A stretch of DNA of 64,000 nt from DATFDN01 sp963762525 (GCA_963762525.1 CAVXKT010000003.1:372001-436000), one strand, 5' to 3'; positions 26,331 to 34,845 are shown, counted from the first letter of the stretch. Made by a program: numbers and translations. The notes: generated from the letters alone by a model not told the origin.

Positions 26331-27337
26331 CGCGGGTCGGCGGCTCGCTCGCCACCTTGGCCTCGGTTCCGGTCACGCTGCTCGGACTGATCCTGATCAC
26401 CTTCCTGATCGGCCGGGTGATGCCGATCGATCCGGTGATCGCCATCGTCGGCGACCATGCGCCGCCCGACGTGATCGCGCGGGTGCGCGTGGAGCTCGGG
26501 CTCGACCGGCCGTTGCCGGTGCAATTCGGCATCTATCTGGGCCGGCTGTTGCACGGCAATCTCGGGCGCAGCGTGATGACCACGCACGCAGTCACCACCG
26601 ACATCGCCACCTATTTTCCGGCGACCTTCGAGCTGGCCACCGCCGCCATCCTGCTCGCCATCATCCTCGGCATTCCCGCCGGCGTGCTCGCCGCCGCCCG
26701 GCAGGGCTCGCGGCTCGATCACGCGGTCCGGGTGGTGAGCCTCGCCGGGCAGTCGATCCCGGTGTTCGTGCTCGGCCTGATTTTCCTGCTGGTGTTCTAC
26801 GCCAAGCTCGGATGGTCGCCTGGCACCGGGCAGCTCGACGTGATGTACGACGGCATGGTGCCGCGCGTCACCGGCATGGTGGTGGTGGACGCCGCGCTCG
26901 CGGGCGAATGGGAGGTGTTCCGCGACGCGCTCGCGCATCTGGCGCTGCCGGCGCTGGTGCTGGCCTGGTTCAGCCTCGCCTACATCACGCGGATGACGCG
27001 CGCCTTCATGCTCGATGCGCTGGCCGGCGAATACATCGTCACCGCGCGCGCCAAGGGCGCCTCGGCGACGCGCATTCTGTGGCGGCACGCCTTCGCCAAT
27101 ATCGCGGTGCCGCTGGTGACGGTGATCGCGCTCGCCTATGCCGGCCTGCTGGAGGGCGCCGTGCTCACCGAGACGGTGTTCTCCTGGCCCGGCCTCGGGC
27201 TCTATCTCACCGTCTCATTGCTCAACGCCGACATGGACGCGGTCCTGGGGGCGACGCTGGTCGTGGGTCTGATCTATGTGATCCTCAATCTGCTCGCCGA
27301 TCTGTCGTATCGGCTGCTCGACCCGCGCACGCGATGA
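26324..27337 (+). CDS. Peptide-type ABC permease (DppB family)
   Basis: The first permease, about 337 residues with six membrane helices. VTLLGLILITFLIGRVMPID is helix 1, and the long periplasmic loop holds RVRVELGLDRPLPVQFGIYL. The binding-protein-dependent transport motif for coupling to the ATPase is EYIVTARAKGASATRILWRH. The start is taken as GTG 26324 (or GTG 26318), preceded by GAGGCGG. An upstream TTG overlapping the previous stop would add about 30 Pro/Arg-rich residues encoded by the repeat and is less likely. Confidence 0.88.
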   Translation: MRARVGGSLATLASVPVTLLGLILITFLIGRVMPIDPVIAIVGDHAPPDVIARVRVELGLDRPLPVQFGIYLGRLLHGNLGRSVMTTHAVTTDIATYFPATFELATAAILLAIILGIPAGVLAAARQGSRLDHAVRVVSLAGQSIPVFVLGLIFLLVFYAKLGWSPGTGQLDVMYDGMVPRVTGMVVVDAALAGEWEVFRDALAHLALPALVLAWFSLAYITRMTRAFMLDALAGEYIVTARAKGASATRILWRHAFANIAVPLVTVIALAYAGLLEGAVLTETVFSWPGLGLYLTVSLLNADMDAVLGATLVVGLIYVILNLLADLSYRLLDPRTR

Positions 27338-28250
27338 GCGGCGCCACCCCGCATCGCCTGCCCGCCCGCGCCTGGCTGCTGACCGACGCCCCCGCCTCGC
27401 GCCAGCAGGCGGCGTGGGGGCGACGCTACCGGTCGTGGCTGTTGTTTCGCGCCAACACGCTGGCGTTCGCCGGCGCTCGCCGTGGTGTTGTGCTGATCGT
27501 GGTCTCGCTCGCCGCGCCGATCCTGAGCGGGTGGAATCCCGACGCGCAGAACCTCGCCGACCGGCTCGCCCCGCCTTCGGCCGCGCACTGGCTCGGCACC
27601 GACGAACTCGGGCGCGATCTCTACACCCGCCTGCTCTACGGCGGGCGGATCACGCTCGGCATGGTGGTCGCGGTGGTGGTGATGGTCGCGCCGGTCGGGC
27701 TGCTGGTCGGCTGCGTCGCCGGCTATCTCGGCGGCTGGACGGATCGGCTGCTGATGCGCGTGACCGACGTCTTCCTGGCGTTTCCCCGGCTGATCCTGGC
27801 GCTGGCCTTCGTCGCCGCCTTGCGGCCGGGGATTTCCAGCGCCGTGTTCGCCATCGCGCTCACCTCCTGGCCGCCCTATGCGCGGCTGGCGCGCGCCGAC
27901 ACGCTGGGGGTGCGCGACGCCGACTTCATCGCCGCCGTGCGCCTGGCCGGCGCCGGCGCGCCGCGCATCGTGCTGCGCCACATCATGCCGCTCGCCGTCT
28001 CCTCGGTGATCGTGCGCGTCACGCTCGACATGAGCGCGATCATCCTCACCGCCGCCGGCCTCGGCTTTCTCGGCATGGGCGCGCAGCCGCCGATGCCCGA
28101 ATGGGGCACCATGATCGCGGCGACGCGCGGCTATATCTTCAGCAATGGTGGGTGCCGACGATCCCGGGGGTCGCCATCTTCGTCGCCGCGCTGGCGTTCA
28201 ATCTGCTCGGCGACGGCTTGCGCGACGTGCTGGACCCGAAGCAGCGATGA
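27334..28250 (+). CDS. Peptide-type ABC permease (DppC family), frame-broken
   Basis: The second permease. ATG 27334 overlaps the previous stop (ATGA). Family features: LGTDELGRDLYTRLLYGGRI, TDVFLAFPRLILALAFVAAL, the coupling motif DFIAAVRLAGAGAPRIVLRH and GAQPPMPEWGTMIAATRGYI. Near 28144 one missing base shifts the last 35 codons; corrected they read QWWVPTIPGVAIFVAALAFN and LRDVLDPKQR. A second, compensated disturbance near 27470-27490 garbles LAVVLL-like residues in helix 1. The corrected length is about 306 residues. Confidence 0.85.
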
Positions 28251-29090
28251 CCGCGCCGCTGGTGGAGATGGCCGGATTGCGCATCGGGTTTCCCGGCCCG
28301 ACCGGCGCGGTATCGGGAGGCGGTGCGCGGGGTCTCGTTGACGCTCGGGCGCGAGAAGCTCGGCATCGTCGGCGAGAGCGGGTCGGGCAAGTCGCTCACC
28401 GCGCGGGCGATCCTGCGGCTGCTGCCGCGCGCGGCGCGGATCACCGCGGATCGGCTGGCGTTCGACGGCATCGACGTGCGGGCGCGAGCGAACGCACCAT
28501 GCGCCGCATCCGCGGCCGCCGCGCCGGGCTGATCCTGCAAGACCCGAAATTCTCGCTGAACCCGGTCATGACCATCGGGATGCAGATCGCCGAGGCATGG
28601 CGGCTGCACAAGCGGGGCGGCCGACGCGAGGCGCGCGAGGGCGCGATCAGGTTGCTGGAGCAGGTGCTGATCCGCGATCCCGCGCGCGTGGCGGGGCTCT
28701 ACCCGCACGAGCTGTCGGGCGGCATGGGCCAGCGGGTGATGATCGCCATGATGCTGGCCCCCGATCCCGAGCTGCTGATCGCCGACGAGCCGACCAGCGC
28801 GCTCGACGCCACCGTGCAAGCCGAGATACTGCGACTGATCGAGGAGCTGGTATCGCGACGCGGCATGGGCCTCATCCTCATCAGCCACGATCTGCCGCTG
28901 GTTTCGCATTTCTGCGACCGGGTGATGGTGATGTATGCCGGGCGCGTGCTTGGAAGAGTTGCCGGCCGCCGAGCTTGCCCGCGCGCGGCATCCCTATACT
29001 CGCGGTCTGCTCGCCTGCCTGCCGTCGCTCGCCCATCCGCGTCCCGCCCTGGCGACGCTTTCGCGCGATCCGGCCTGGCTCGCGGCGTGA
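28247..29090 (+). CDS. Peptide-type ABC ATPase (DppD family), frame-broken
   Basis: ATG 28247 overlaps the permease stop. Fragments in three frames together give a complete ATPase: MTAPLVEMAGLRIGFPGPTG, then VRGVSLTLGREKLGIVGESG with Walker A GESGSGKS, then GLILQDPKFSLNPVMTIGMQ, the signature ELSGGMGQRVMIAMML, Walker B LLIADEPTSALDATVQ and the switch ILISHDLPLVSHFCD. The end reads LEELPAAELARARHPYTRGL and stops at 29088-29090. Breaks are estimated near 28312, 28488 and 28948. The length, about 280 residues, is somewhat short for DppD (usually 320) but complete in motifs. Confidence 0.82.
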
Positions 29091-29838
29091 TCGAGGTCGA
29101 GCATTTGCGGGTGCGCTTCGGCGACGCCGAGGCGGTGCGCGGGGTTTCGTTCGCGGTCGCGCGCGGTGCGCCAGCTTCGGCATCGTCGGCGAGAGCGGAT
29201 CGGGCAAATCGACCGTGCTGCGGGCGCATGTCGGGCCTCAATCCGGACTGGACGGGTCGAGATGCGCATCGCCGGCAAGGCGCTCGGGCCTCGGCGCGGG
29301 CGCGACTTCTTCCGCCGCGTGCAGATGATCTTCCAGGACCCGTATGGCTCGCTGCACCCGCGCCAGACCGTCGATCGGGCGTTGTCGGAGCCGCTGCTGG
29401 TGCACCGCATCGGCGACATCGACATGCCGGGTGGCTCGCGCGCTCGCCGAGGTGTCGCTGCCGCGCGGAGTCGCGGTTCCGTTACCCGCACCAGCTATCC
29501 GGCGGCCAGCGCCAGCGCGTCGCCATTGCGCGGGCGCTGATGGCGGAGCCCGAGGTGCTGCTGCTCGACGAGCCGACCAGCGCGCTCGATGTCTCGGTGC
29601 AGGCCGAGGTGCTGAATCTATTGGCGGATTTGCAGCAGCCGCCGCGGGCTCACCTACGTCCTGGTCAGCCACAATCTGCCGGTGGTCGCGCATCTCTGCC
29701 CGATGATCGGCGTCATGCAGGGCGGGCGAGATGGTGGAGCAGATCGCCGTCGAAGACCTCCGCGCCGGCCGGACGCGCCACCCCCATACGGCGGCGCTGC
29801 GGGCGTTGAGCATGGAGCTGGAGGAGCCGGAGTTGTAA
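29087..29838 (+). CDS. Peptide-type ABC ATPase (DppF family), heavily frame-broken
   Basis: GTG 29087 overlaps the previous stop (GTGA). Motifs occur in order but in changing frames: IEVEHLRVRFGDAEAVRGVS, Walker A GESGSGKST, QMIFQDPYGSLHPRQTVDRA, the signature QLSGGQRQRVAIARAL, Walker B LLLDEPTSALDVSVQ, then LTYVLVSHNLPVVAHLC and GGEMVEQ. At least six one-base breaks are needed (near 29170, 29228, 29258, 29435, 29645 and 29728). Corrected, the gene ends ALRALSMELEEPEL at 29838. Such density suggests a poorly called stretch, though real decay cannot be excluded. Confidence 0.75.
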
Positions 29839-29840
29839 TT

Positions 29841-29854
29841 GTCCAAATCTGGAC
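29841..29854. promoter_or_regulatory. Inverted-repeat operator candidate of the Xre-RES module
   Basis: GTCCA-AATC-TGGAC lies three bases after the DppF-like stop and 26 bases before the antitoxin ATG. GGAGGG at 29869-29874 is the ribosome binding site. Autorepression by the antitoxin is expected from the family. Confidence 0.45.
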
Positions 29855-29880
29855 TATGTTCCACTTCCGGAGGGACAGCC

Positions 29881-30408
29881 ATGCCGCGTGCCGCACGCGT
29901 TTCCCGGCCCGCCATTCCAGAAGGCCCGGAGCGCCTCGACGCCTCCCGCTTCGCGCCGGCCAACCGGCGCCGGCTCAGCGCGCCGGCCCTGCGCACCTTT
30001 CTCGCCATCGCCGACGAGTGGGAATTGAACGAGCAGCAACGTCGTCTGATCCTGGGCCTGCCCTCGCGCTCCACTTACCATAACTGGGCGCGGACGGCCC
30101 GCGATGGCGGCGAGATCACGTTGGATGTGGACGTGTTGCTGCGGTTATCCGCTGTCCTCGGAATCTACCAGGCGCTCCGCATCCTGCACGACACCGAGCG
30201 GGAGGCGAAGACATGGATTCGCCTCCCGAATGCCGCGCCGGTGTTCGGCGGCCAGCCGCCGCTGGCGCTGATGACGAACGGCACGCCGGACGGATTGCTG
30301 AGCGTCCGCCGCTTTCTGGATGCCGCCCGGGGCGGCCTCTACATGCCGCCGAACGCCGCCGACGCGGGCTTCACGCCCTATTCCGACGCCGACATCGTGC
30401 TGGGGTGA
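29881..30408 (+). CDS. Xre/MbcA/ParS-type antitoxin of a RES module
   Basis: A 175-residue antitoxin. The helix-turn-helix part is near residues 30-100 (RTFLAIADEWELNEQQRRLI, LGLPSRSTYHNWARTARDG). The toxin-binding C-terminal domain of the MbcA/ParS/Xre type (formerly DUF2384) has LLRLSAVLGIYQALRILHD, WIRLPNAAPVFGGQPPLALM and DGLLSVRRFLDAARGG. The start is the ATG at 29881 with GGAGGG upstream; an in-frame upstream codon at 29839 would run through the operator and is unlikely. The stop overlaps the GTG of the RES gene, the normal translational coupling. Confidence 0.9.
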   Translation: MPRAARVSRPAIPEGPERLDASRFAPANRRRLSAPALRTFLAIADEWELNEQQRRLILGLPSRSTYHNWARTARDGGEITLDVDVLLRLSAVLGIYQALRILHDTEREAKTWIRLPNAAPVFGGQPPLALMTNGTPDGLLSVRRFLDAARGGLYMPPNAADAGFTPYSDADIVLG

Positions 30409-31076
30409 ATGCGTACGCGGCGGCCCCGTTTCCGTCCCTGCGGCTGATCCCCTCGCGTTTTCCCCCGATCGGGCTGTTCGACTCGGTCGCGACGGCCGCC
30501 GATCTGGCGGCGGTGATGGAGTTGGTCGGGTGGACCAACGATCGGCTCGTCGCCGAGCGGCTGAACCGCTTGCCTACGGACGAGTGGGTGTTCGGCCGGC
30601 CGAACGCCAGTATCGTAATGGCGGCATTCCTCCACGTCGCGCCCGGAGGAATGCGCTTCAACGGCCCCGAACTCGGGGTATGGTACGCATCCGCGACGCT
30701 GATCACGGCGGCGGCGGAAGTCGGGCACCATCTGCGACGCGAGGCGGTCGCCACGGGCCGGCCAAGGATGAGACGGCAGTTCCGGTGCTACGCGGCACGG
30801 CTGGCGGGCGCGTATCTGGACGTGCGAGGACAGCGAGGCACACGGCCCGCCATCTACGCGCCAGACGACTACGCGGCATCGCAGGTGTTGGGGGAGGCCG
30901 TGCGCGCGTCCGGAGGCGCCGGCATATTGTATGACAGCGTTCGCTATGCGGGCGGGGAAAGCGTCGTCGCTCACCGGCCACGAAACGTGCGTGAGGTGAT
31001 CCAAACCGACCACTTCGCGATCACCGTTCGTGCCGGCGAGCACCGGATCGATGTGCGCCGGCTGGGCGCGAACTGA
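30405..31076 (+). CDS. RES-domain toxin (NAD+-degrading family)
   Basis: A 223-residue RES-domain protein starting at GTG 30405 inside GTGA. RES toxins deplete NAD+ (MbcT/ParT branch acts as NAD+ phosphorylase or ADP-ribosyltransferase). RLIPSRFPPIGLFDSVAT is the diagnostic N-terminal block with the conserved Arg; WYASATLITAAAEVGHHL carries the conserved Tyr/Glu pocket, and VQ-type C-terminal VVAHRPRNVREV the Ser/Val-rich end. Members of this branch are usually about 150-230 residues, so this is full length. It should be active when its antitoxin is lost. Confidence 0.9.
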   Translation: MNAYAAAPFPSLRLIPSRFPPIGLFDSVATAADLAAVMELVGWTNDRLVAERLNRLPTDEWVFGRPNASIVMAAFLHVAPGGMRFNGPELGVWYASATLITAAAEVGHHLRREAVATGRPRMRRQFRCYAARLAGAYLDVRGQRGTRPAIYAPDDYAASQVLGEAVRASGGAGILYDSVRYAGGESVVAHRPRNVREVIQTDHFAITVRAGEHRIDVRRLGAN

Positions 31077-31080
31077 GCCG

Positions 31081-31128
31081 CTCCGTGCCGCCGTTGAAGC
31101 CGAACGCGACCGTGCCGCCGGGGCCTGA
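31081..31128 (+). pseudogene. Remnant of the 5' end of an amidase/N-carbamoylase gene
   Basis: Codons 31081-31128 read LRAAVEAERDRAAGA and stop. The amidase gene at 32026 reads LRAAVEAERERAAAL at 32050-32094. Over 42 bases (31079-31120 against 32048-32089) I count five differences; four are synonymous and one is Glu to Asp. This pattern of coding-type divergence marks a homologous gene fragment rather than chance. Confidence 0.65.
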
Positions 31129-31147
31129 GCTTGCCGGCGCCTCGGTT

Positions 31148-31615
31148 TCAGCCGCCCTCATCCGGCTTCAAACTCGGTACGGCAGCCCAATCCGCCAGCG
31201 GTAAAACGAGGTGGGCGATCTTCGGGTCCGGATGGGTCCGCAGACGGCGCACAAAGTCTGCATCCGCCACCACCAGGGCACGCGCTCCCATGGCGACCGT
31301 GAACGCCACGTAGAGGGTGTCATAGGTCGATTGGTTCACCGCCATCCCGATTTCCAGCGCGACATCGTGGAGGGCCATTTCTCCCGTCGGCGTCGGCTCC
31401 ATCTGGGCCCGAAGCAGCGACAGGCCTTGCCGGGCTTCATCCGGCGTCCATCGACGGCGATGCACCTGGAGCCATATGACGTTGCAAGCCTCATGCAGCC
31501 AGAAATCCGGAACGACAAGTTCCTCTTCTCCGCTGGCCAGCGCTTGCGCAAGATCGCTGTCGGGCTCCTGCAAGACCCATTTGAGGCCGACCGACGCATC
31601 GACGACGAGCGTCAA
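31148..31615 (-). CDS. vapC: VapC-type PIN-domain toxin
   Basis: A PIN-domain endoribonuclease of 155 residues. The first catalytic Asp is in LTLVVDASVGLKWVLQEP, a Glu in WLHEACNVIWLQ, and the later acidic residues in STYDTLYVAFTVAMGARALV and ADADFVRRL. The frame is open far upstream, but the TTG at 31613-31615, just after the antitoxin stop (31617-31619), gives the normal VapC N-terminus. Translational coupling is expected. Cleavage of tRNA or rRNA is the family role; the target is unknown. Confidence 0.88.
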   Translation of the reverse strand: MTLVVDASVGLKWVLQEPDSDLAQALASGEEELVVPDFWLHEACNVIWLQVHRRRWTPDEARQGLSLLRAQMEPTPTGEMALHDVALEIGMAVNQSTYDTLYVAFTVAMGARALVVADADFVRRLRTHPDPKIAHLVLPLADWAAVPSLKPDEGG

Positions 31616-31616
31616 G

Positions 31617-31916
31617 TCAACGCTTCCCGGGGGCCGCCAGCGACCGCGTCCTCCCCGCCCGCAACTCCGTAAGCAGCTCGGCGGATGGCTCCGATCCGCG
31701 CCCGCTGATGCGCCGCCGGAATTCCGCCAGCCTGTCGGCCGCCTTTCGGCGCAGCATTCGCCGTCCCGCCACCTCCAACTCCGGACCCCCGCCGAGGAGG
31801 ATGGCTCGCAAAAGCTCGCGGTGCTCCGCCTCCGCCGATCGTCCATGCTCGGCGGCTCGAATGCGGAGCTGCTTCACGACTTCTTCCTCAAAATTCCTGA
31901 CCGTCAGCGTAGCCAT
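31617..31916 (-). CDS. vapB: FitA/VapB-type antitoxin
   Basis: A 99-residue antitoxin. The ribbon-helix-helix domain is at the start (MATLTVRNFEEEVVKQLRIR, AAEHGRSAEAEHRELLRAIL), as in FitA-like VapB proteins. The C-terminal tail, rich in Arg, Ala and Glu (RRISGRGSEPSAELLTELRA), should wrap the toxin. It directly precedes vapC on the same strand. A perfect inverted repeat in the promoter supports autoregulation. Confidence 0.87.
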   Translation of the reverse strand: MATLTVRNFEEEVVKQLRIRAAEHGRSAEAEHRELLRAILLGGGPELEVAGRRMLRRKAADRLAEFRRRISGRGSEPSAELLTELRAGRTRSLAAPGKR

Positions 31917-31924
31917 CTCGGTCC

Positions 31925-31958
31925 CCTATGCTGTCAATGCTGCAAAACACAGCATAGG
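31925..31958. promoter_or_regulatory. Operator palindrome of vapBC
   Basis: CCTATGCTGT (31925-31934) and ACAGCATAGG (31949-31958) are perfect 10-bp reverse complements separated by 14 bases, nine bases upstream of the vapB ATG. Centre-to-centre distance is 24 bases, suiting two antitoxin dimers. It also faces the amidase gene. Confidence 0.72.
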
Positions 31959-32025
31959 ACGTTACGGACCGGCGGTGAAGACCGGCGTCATGTTTTCCGG
32001 CAGTGTCCCGGAGGGGAGCTTCGTC

Positions 32026-33309
32026 ATGATCGCAATCGGCACTCAAGCGCTCCGCGCCGCCGTTGAGGCGGAACGCGAGCGCGCCGCCGCGCTGTTCGAG
32101 CGGCTGCGCGCCGACGGCGCCGATCCGCCCGGCATCTCGCGCGATCCGTACGGAGCGGGGGAGCAGCGAGCACATGCGACGATCGCCGCGGAAGCGGCGC
32201 GGCTCGGGCTGGAGATCAAGCGCGACGCCGCCGCCAATCTTTACATGACTCTGCCCGGCCGCGACCGCGCCTCGCCGGCCGTCCTGGTGGGCTCGCATCT
32301 CGAACTCGGTCCCCCATGGCGGCAATTTCGACGGCGCGGCGGGGGTGGTGGCCGGGCTGGTCGCGGTGGCGGCGTTGCAGCGGCTTGGCATCACGCTCGC
32401 CGCCGACCTCACCGTGATGGCCATCCGCGCCGAGGAGAGCGTCTGGTTCCAGGTCTCCTATATCGGCAGCCGCGGCGCGCTGGGCACCCTGCCGGCGGGC
32501 GCCCTGGCGGCGCGACGCATCGACACCGGCCGCACCCTCGCCGAGCACATCGCCGAATGCGGCGGCGATCCCGCGACCGGCTCGGCGGTCGGAATCTCGA
32601 TCCCGCCCGGCTGCGGGCTTTCATCGAGCTGCACATCGAGCAGGCGCCCGGGCTGGTGGAGGCGGGCAAGCCGGTCGCGATCTGCACCGGCATCCCCGGC
32701 AATTTCCGCTACCCGGATGCGCGCATCGCAGGGCGGGGCGACCATGTGGGCCTGCCCCGCCGGTTTCGCCGCGACGCCGCGATCGCGGGGGCGGAGTTCG
32801 CCATGGCGCTGGATGCGCTGTGGGAGGCGCGCGAGGCGCGCGGGATCCCGATGGCCTGCACGCTCGGGCGCTTTCACACCGACCCGGCGGCGCATGGCCT
32901 GACCGTCGTGCCGGGCGCCTTCCATTTCAGCCTCGACGTCCGCGCTTACGAGACGGCGGTCCTGGCCGAATTGGAGCGCGAGACCCTGGCCATCGTGGCC
33001 GGGATCGAACAGCGCCGGGGCGTGCGCTTTTACCTCGGCGAGCGCGCCGCCGCCGCCCCCGGCCGGGTCGATCCGACAATCCGGGCGGGGCTGGAGCGCG
33101 CCGCCGATGCGCTCGGCATTCCGACGCTGGCCCTCGGCAGCCCGGCCTCGCATGACGCCGCGGCGTTCGCCGCCGCCGAAGTGCCGATGGGGATGCTGTT
33201 CGTGCGCAACGAGAACGGCAGCCACAATCCCGAGGAGTCGATGACGCTCGACGACTTCCTCGCCGGCGTCGCGGTGCTGAGCCGGTTCCTGGCCGAATTG
33301 CCGGGCTGA
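32026..33309 (+). CDS. Zn-dependent amidase/N-carbamoyl-amino-acid hydrolase (M20 family), frame-broken
   Basis: A hydantoinase/carbamoylase-type hydrolase. ATG 32026 has GGAGGGGAG upstream. Family blocks: the metal-binding AVLVGSHL then VPHGGNFDGAAGVVAGLVAV, the Glu-rich VMAIRAEESVWFQVSYIGSR, FIELHIEQAPGLVEAGKPVA, PGAFHFSLDVRAYE and the last His region NENGSHNPEESMTLDDFLAG. Breaks are near 32303 (one extra base) and 32595. Corrected length is about 427 residues. RFRRDA in place of the usual DLRRDA and the atypical middle suggest a subfamily of uncertain substrate. It may process amino-acid derivatives imported by the nearby ABC systems. Confidence 0.83.
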   Translation: MIAIGTQALRAAVEAERERAAALFERLRADGADPPGISRDPYGAGEQRAHATIAAEAARLGLEIKRDAAANLYMTLPGRDRASPAVLVGSHLELGPPWRQFRRRGGGGGRAGRGGGVAAAWHHARRRPHRDGHPRRGERLVPGLLYRQPRRAGHPAGGRPGGATHRHRPHPRRAHRRMRRRSRDRLGGRNLDPARLRAFIELHIEQAPGLVEAGKPVAICTGIPGNFRYPDARIAGRGDHVGLPRRFRRDAAIAGAEFAMALDALWEAREARGIPMACTLGRFHTDPAAHGLTVVPGAFHFSLDVRAYETAVLAELERETLAIVAGIEQRRGVRFYLGERAAAAPGRVDPTIRAGLERAADALGIPTLALGSPASHDAAAFAAAEVPMGMLFVRNENGSHNPEESMTLDDFLAGVAVLSRFLAELPG

Positions 33310-33314
33310 GCGGG

Positions 33315-33760
33315 TTACGGCTTCAGATACGCCCAGTTCTGCTGTTGCAGCTCCAGGAGCCGCACCGCGCCGGATGGCACCAGGCGCGCCTGCGGCATCA
33401 CCTCGATCTTGTGGCCGACCGCCTTTTCGGTAGTTGGCGAGCGAGATGGCGCAGACATCGAACACCATGTCGGGATAGCGCGCGTGCCAATCCGCGATTT
33501 CGGCGCCGACCGGCGACATGCCGGCGGCAAACATGGTGACGCCGCGGCCATTGGCGACGATCTCGATCGCCGCCGTGCTGCCCTTGCGCGCGGTAATATC
33601 GACGACATTGGCGGCGTTGTGCAGCGCCTCGAGCATCACCTCGCGGGTCGGGCTGTTCGACGTGGATCACCATCCGATGCGCGACCGCGGCGGCGCGGGC
33701 GGCGATCGGGGTGGGCAGCAGTACGGCACCGGCCAGAAGCGAGCGACGGAGCGTTGGCAT
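33315..33760 (-). CDS. DsrE-family exported protein, frame-broken
   Basis: A small exported protein of about 148 residues with a signal peptide (MPTLRRSLLAGAVLLPTPIA, ARAAAVAH). The mature part, over three frames, reads RMVIHVEQPDP, MLEALHNAANVVDITARKGS, IEIVANGRGVTMFAAGMSPV and HKIEVMPQARLVPSGAVRLL. This is the layout of periplasmic DsrE/DsrF-like proteins (intracellular sulfur oxidation family). The usual active-site Cys is not obvious apart from the one in VFDVCAISLANY. Breaks near 33658 and 33425. Function is unknown; it overlaps no neighbour and converges with the amidase. Confidence 0.7.
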
Positions 33761-33812
33761 GCGCCATCCTGACCGGGGAGCGCGGTCGTCGGCAAGAGCT
33801 TGACCTACCCCA

Positions 33813-34760
33813 TCACCCTTCGTCCGGCGGCGCCCACTCTCCCGTGCGCTCGGTGGTCGGGGCGTAGCCCCGGAACGCCCAGCGCAGCGGCAGCGCGCCG
33901 CGCCGTCGCCAGGCGTCCGTAATCCGGACCCGCCACAGGCGCTCGGCGCCGACGAAGCCGCATGCCTCGCCATTCCATTCGATCTCGACCGTCCCCTGCA
34001 CCTGCAGCAGGGTGCCGGTCGCGAAGTCGACGAACAGCAGCCCCGCACGCGGATCGAGGAGCAGGTTTCCGAGCGTGTTGTAATAGCGGTTGCCGTGGAA
34101 GTCGGGGACGGTCAGCGCATCGCCCTCCACGCGCACGAAACCGGGCCGGCCGCCGCGATGGGAGACGTCGAGCCCGCCCGCCTCGCCGCCGCGCCCGCCG
34201 CTGCCGGAGGCGACGAAGAACGTATCCGCCCGGCCGATCACCGCCCGCGCCTCCGCGTCCAGGGTGCTCAGCCGTTCGGCCATCGCCGCCCGGATCCGGG
34301 CAGGCTCGCCCGCGACCTCGCGCGCCTGGATGTATTGCGGGCAGTTGCCGAAGCTCTGCCGGACGCCGACGGTAAAGCCGGCATCGTCGCGGGCGAGCAC
34401 GACGCCGTTGGCCCGGTTGCGCCGGCGCGCCGCGAAGTCGATCCCGAGCAATCCGATGCAAGCCCCGGGAAGCAGCCCCCGCGCGGCCGGATCGGCCCGG
34501 TCCGGCAGCGCGGCGATGCGCAACGTGCGCGGGTCGGGGCTGGAGACGAAGCCGGGCAGGCCCGGCAGGGCGGTGGCCACCGGCCAGCCGGCCGCATCGG
34601 CGCCGGCCGCGAACAGGATGGGGAGATCGGCGAAGAACCGACGGTGCTGGTCGGGCATCCAGTCGCGAATAGGCGCGCCGCGCAGCTGCACGCCGGCCCG
34701 TGCCTGCGCCTCGCGCTCGCCGGGATGAAACGGGTCGCGGTCGGTGGCGGGATCGGGCAT
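33813..34760 (-). CDS. Pyridoxamine-phosphate-oxidase-like FMN-binding protein
   Basis: A 315-residue split-barrel flavin-binding protein. ATG at 34760 with GGAGGCC upstream. The N-terminal half has HRRFFADLPILFAAGADAAG, GWPVATALPGLPGFVSSPD and the C-terminal half a second split-barrel with ADTFFVASGSGG, LDVSHRGGRPGFVRV and VPDFHGNRYYNTLGNLLLDP. The latter pattern is typical of PNPOx-like FMN proteins such as those acting in redox detoxification. It is divergent from a LysR regulator across a 99-bp gap with an inverted repeat. Substrate unknown. Confidence 0.82.
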   Translation of the reverse strand: MPDPATDRDPFHPGEREAQARAGVQLRGAPIRDWMPDQHRRFFADLPILFAAGADAAGWPVATALPGLPGFVSSPDPRTLRIAALPDRADPAARGLLPGACIGLLGIDFAARRRNRANGVVLARDDAGFTVGVRQSFGNCPQYIQAREVAGEPARIRAAMAERLSTLDAEARAVIGRADTFFVASGSGGRGGEAGGLDVSHRGGRPGFVRVEGDALTVPDFHGNRYYNTLGNLLLDPRAGLLFVDFATGTLLQVQGTVEIEWNGEACGFVGAERLWRVRITDAWRRRGALPLRWAFRGYAPTTERTGEWAPPDEG

Positions 34761-34824
34761 GGCGGCCTCCGGGCTTCGGTCACGACCAGGTGGGCTTTGC
34801 GCATATCGTGGCAAAGCCGCCTAA

Positions 34825-34845
34825 AGTGAAAGTCAGTCTTCCACT
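34825..34845. promoter_or_regulatory. LysR-type operator candidate
   Basis: AGTGAAAG-TCAGT-CTTCCACT is an interrupted inverted repeat (seven of eight positions pair) in the divergent promoter region of the PNPOx-like and LysR genes, ending 14 bases before the LysR start. LysR regulators usually bind such sites and control both genes. Confidence 0.5.

Noticed and set aside
29839..29881. Upstream start of the Xre-type antitoxin at 29839
   Set aside because: It would translate through the operator and the GGAGGG site, and the added residues do not resemble the family.
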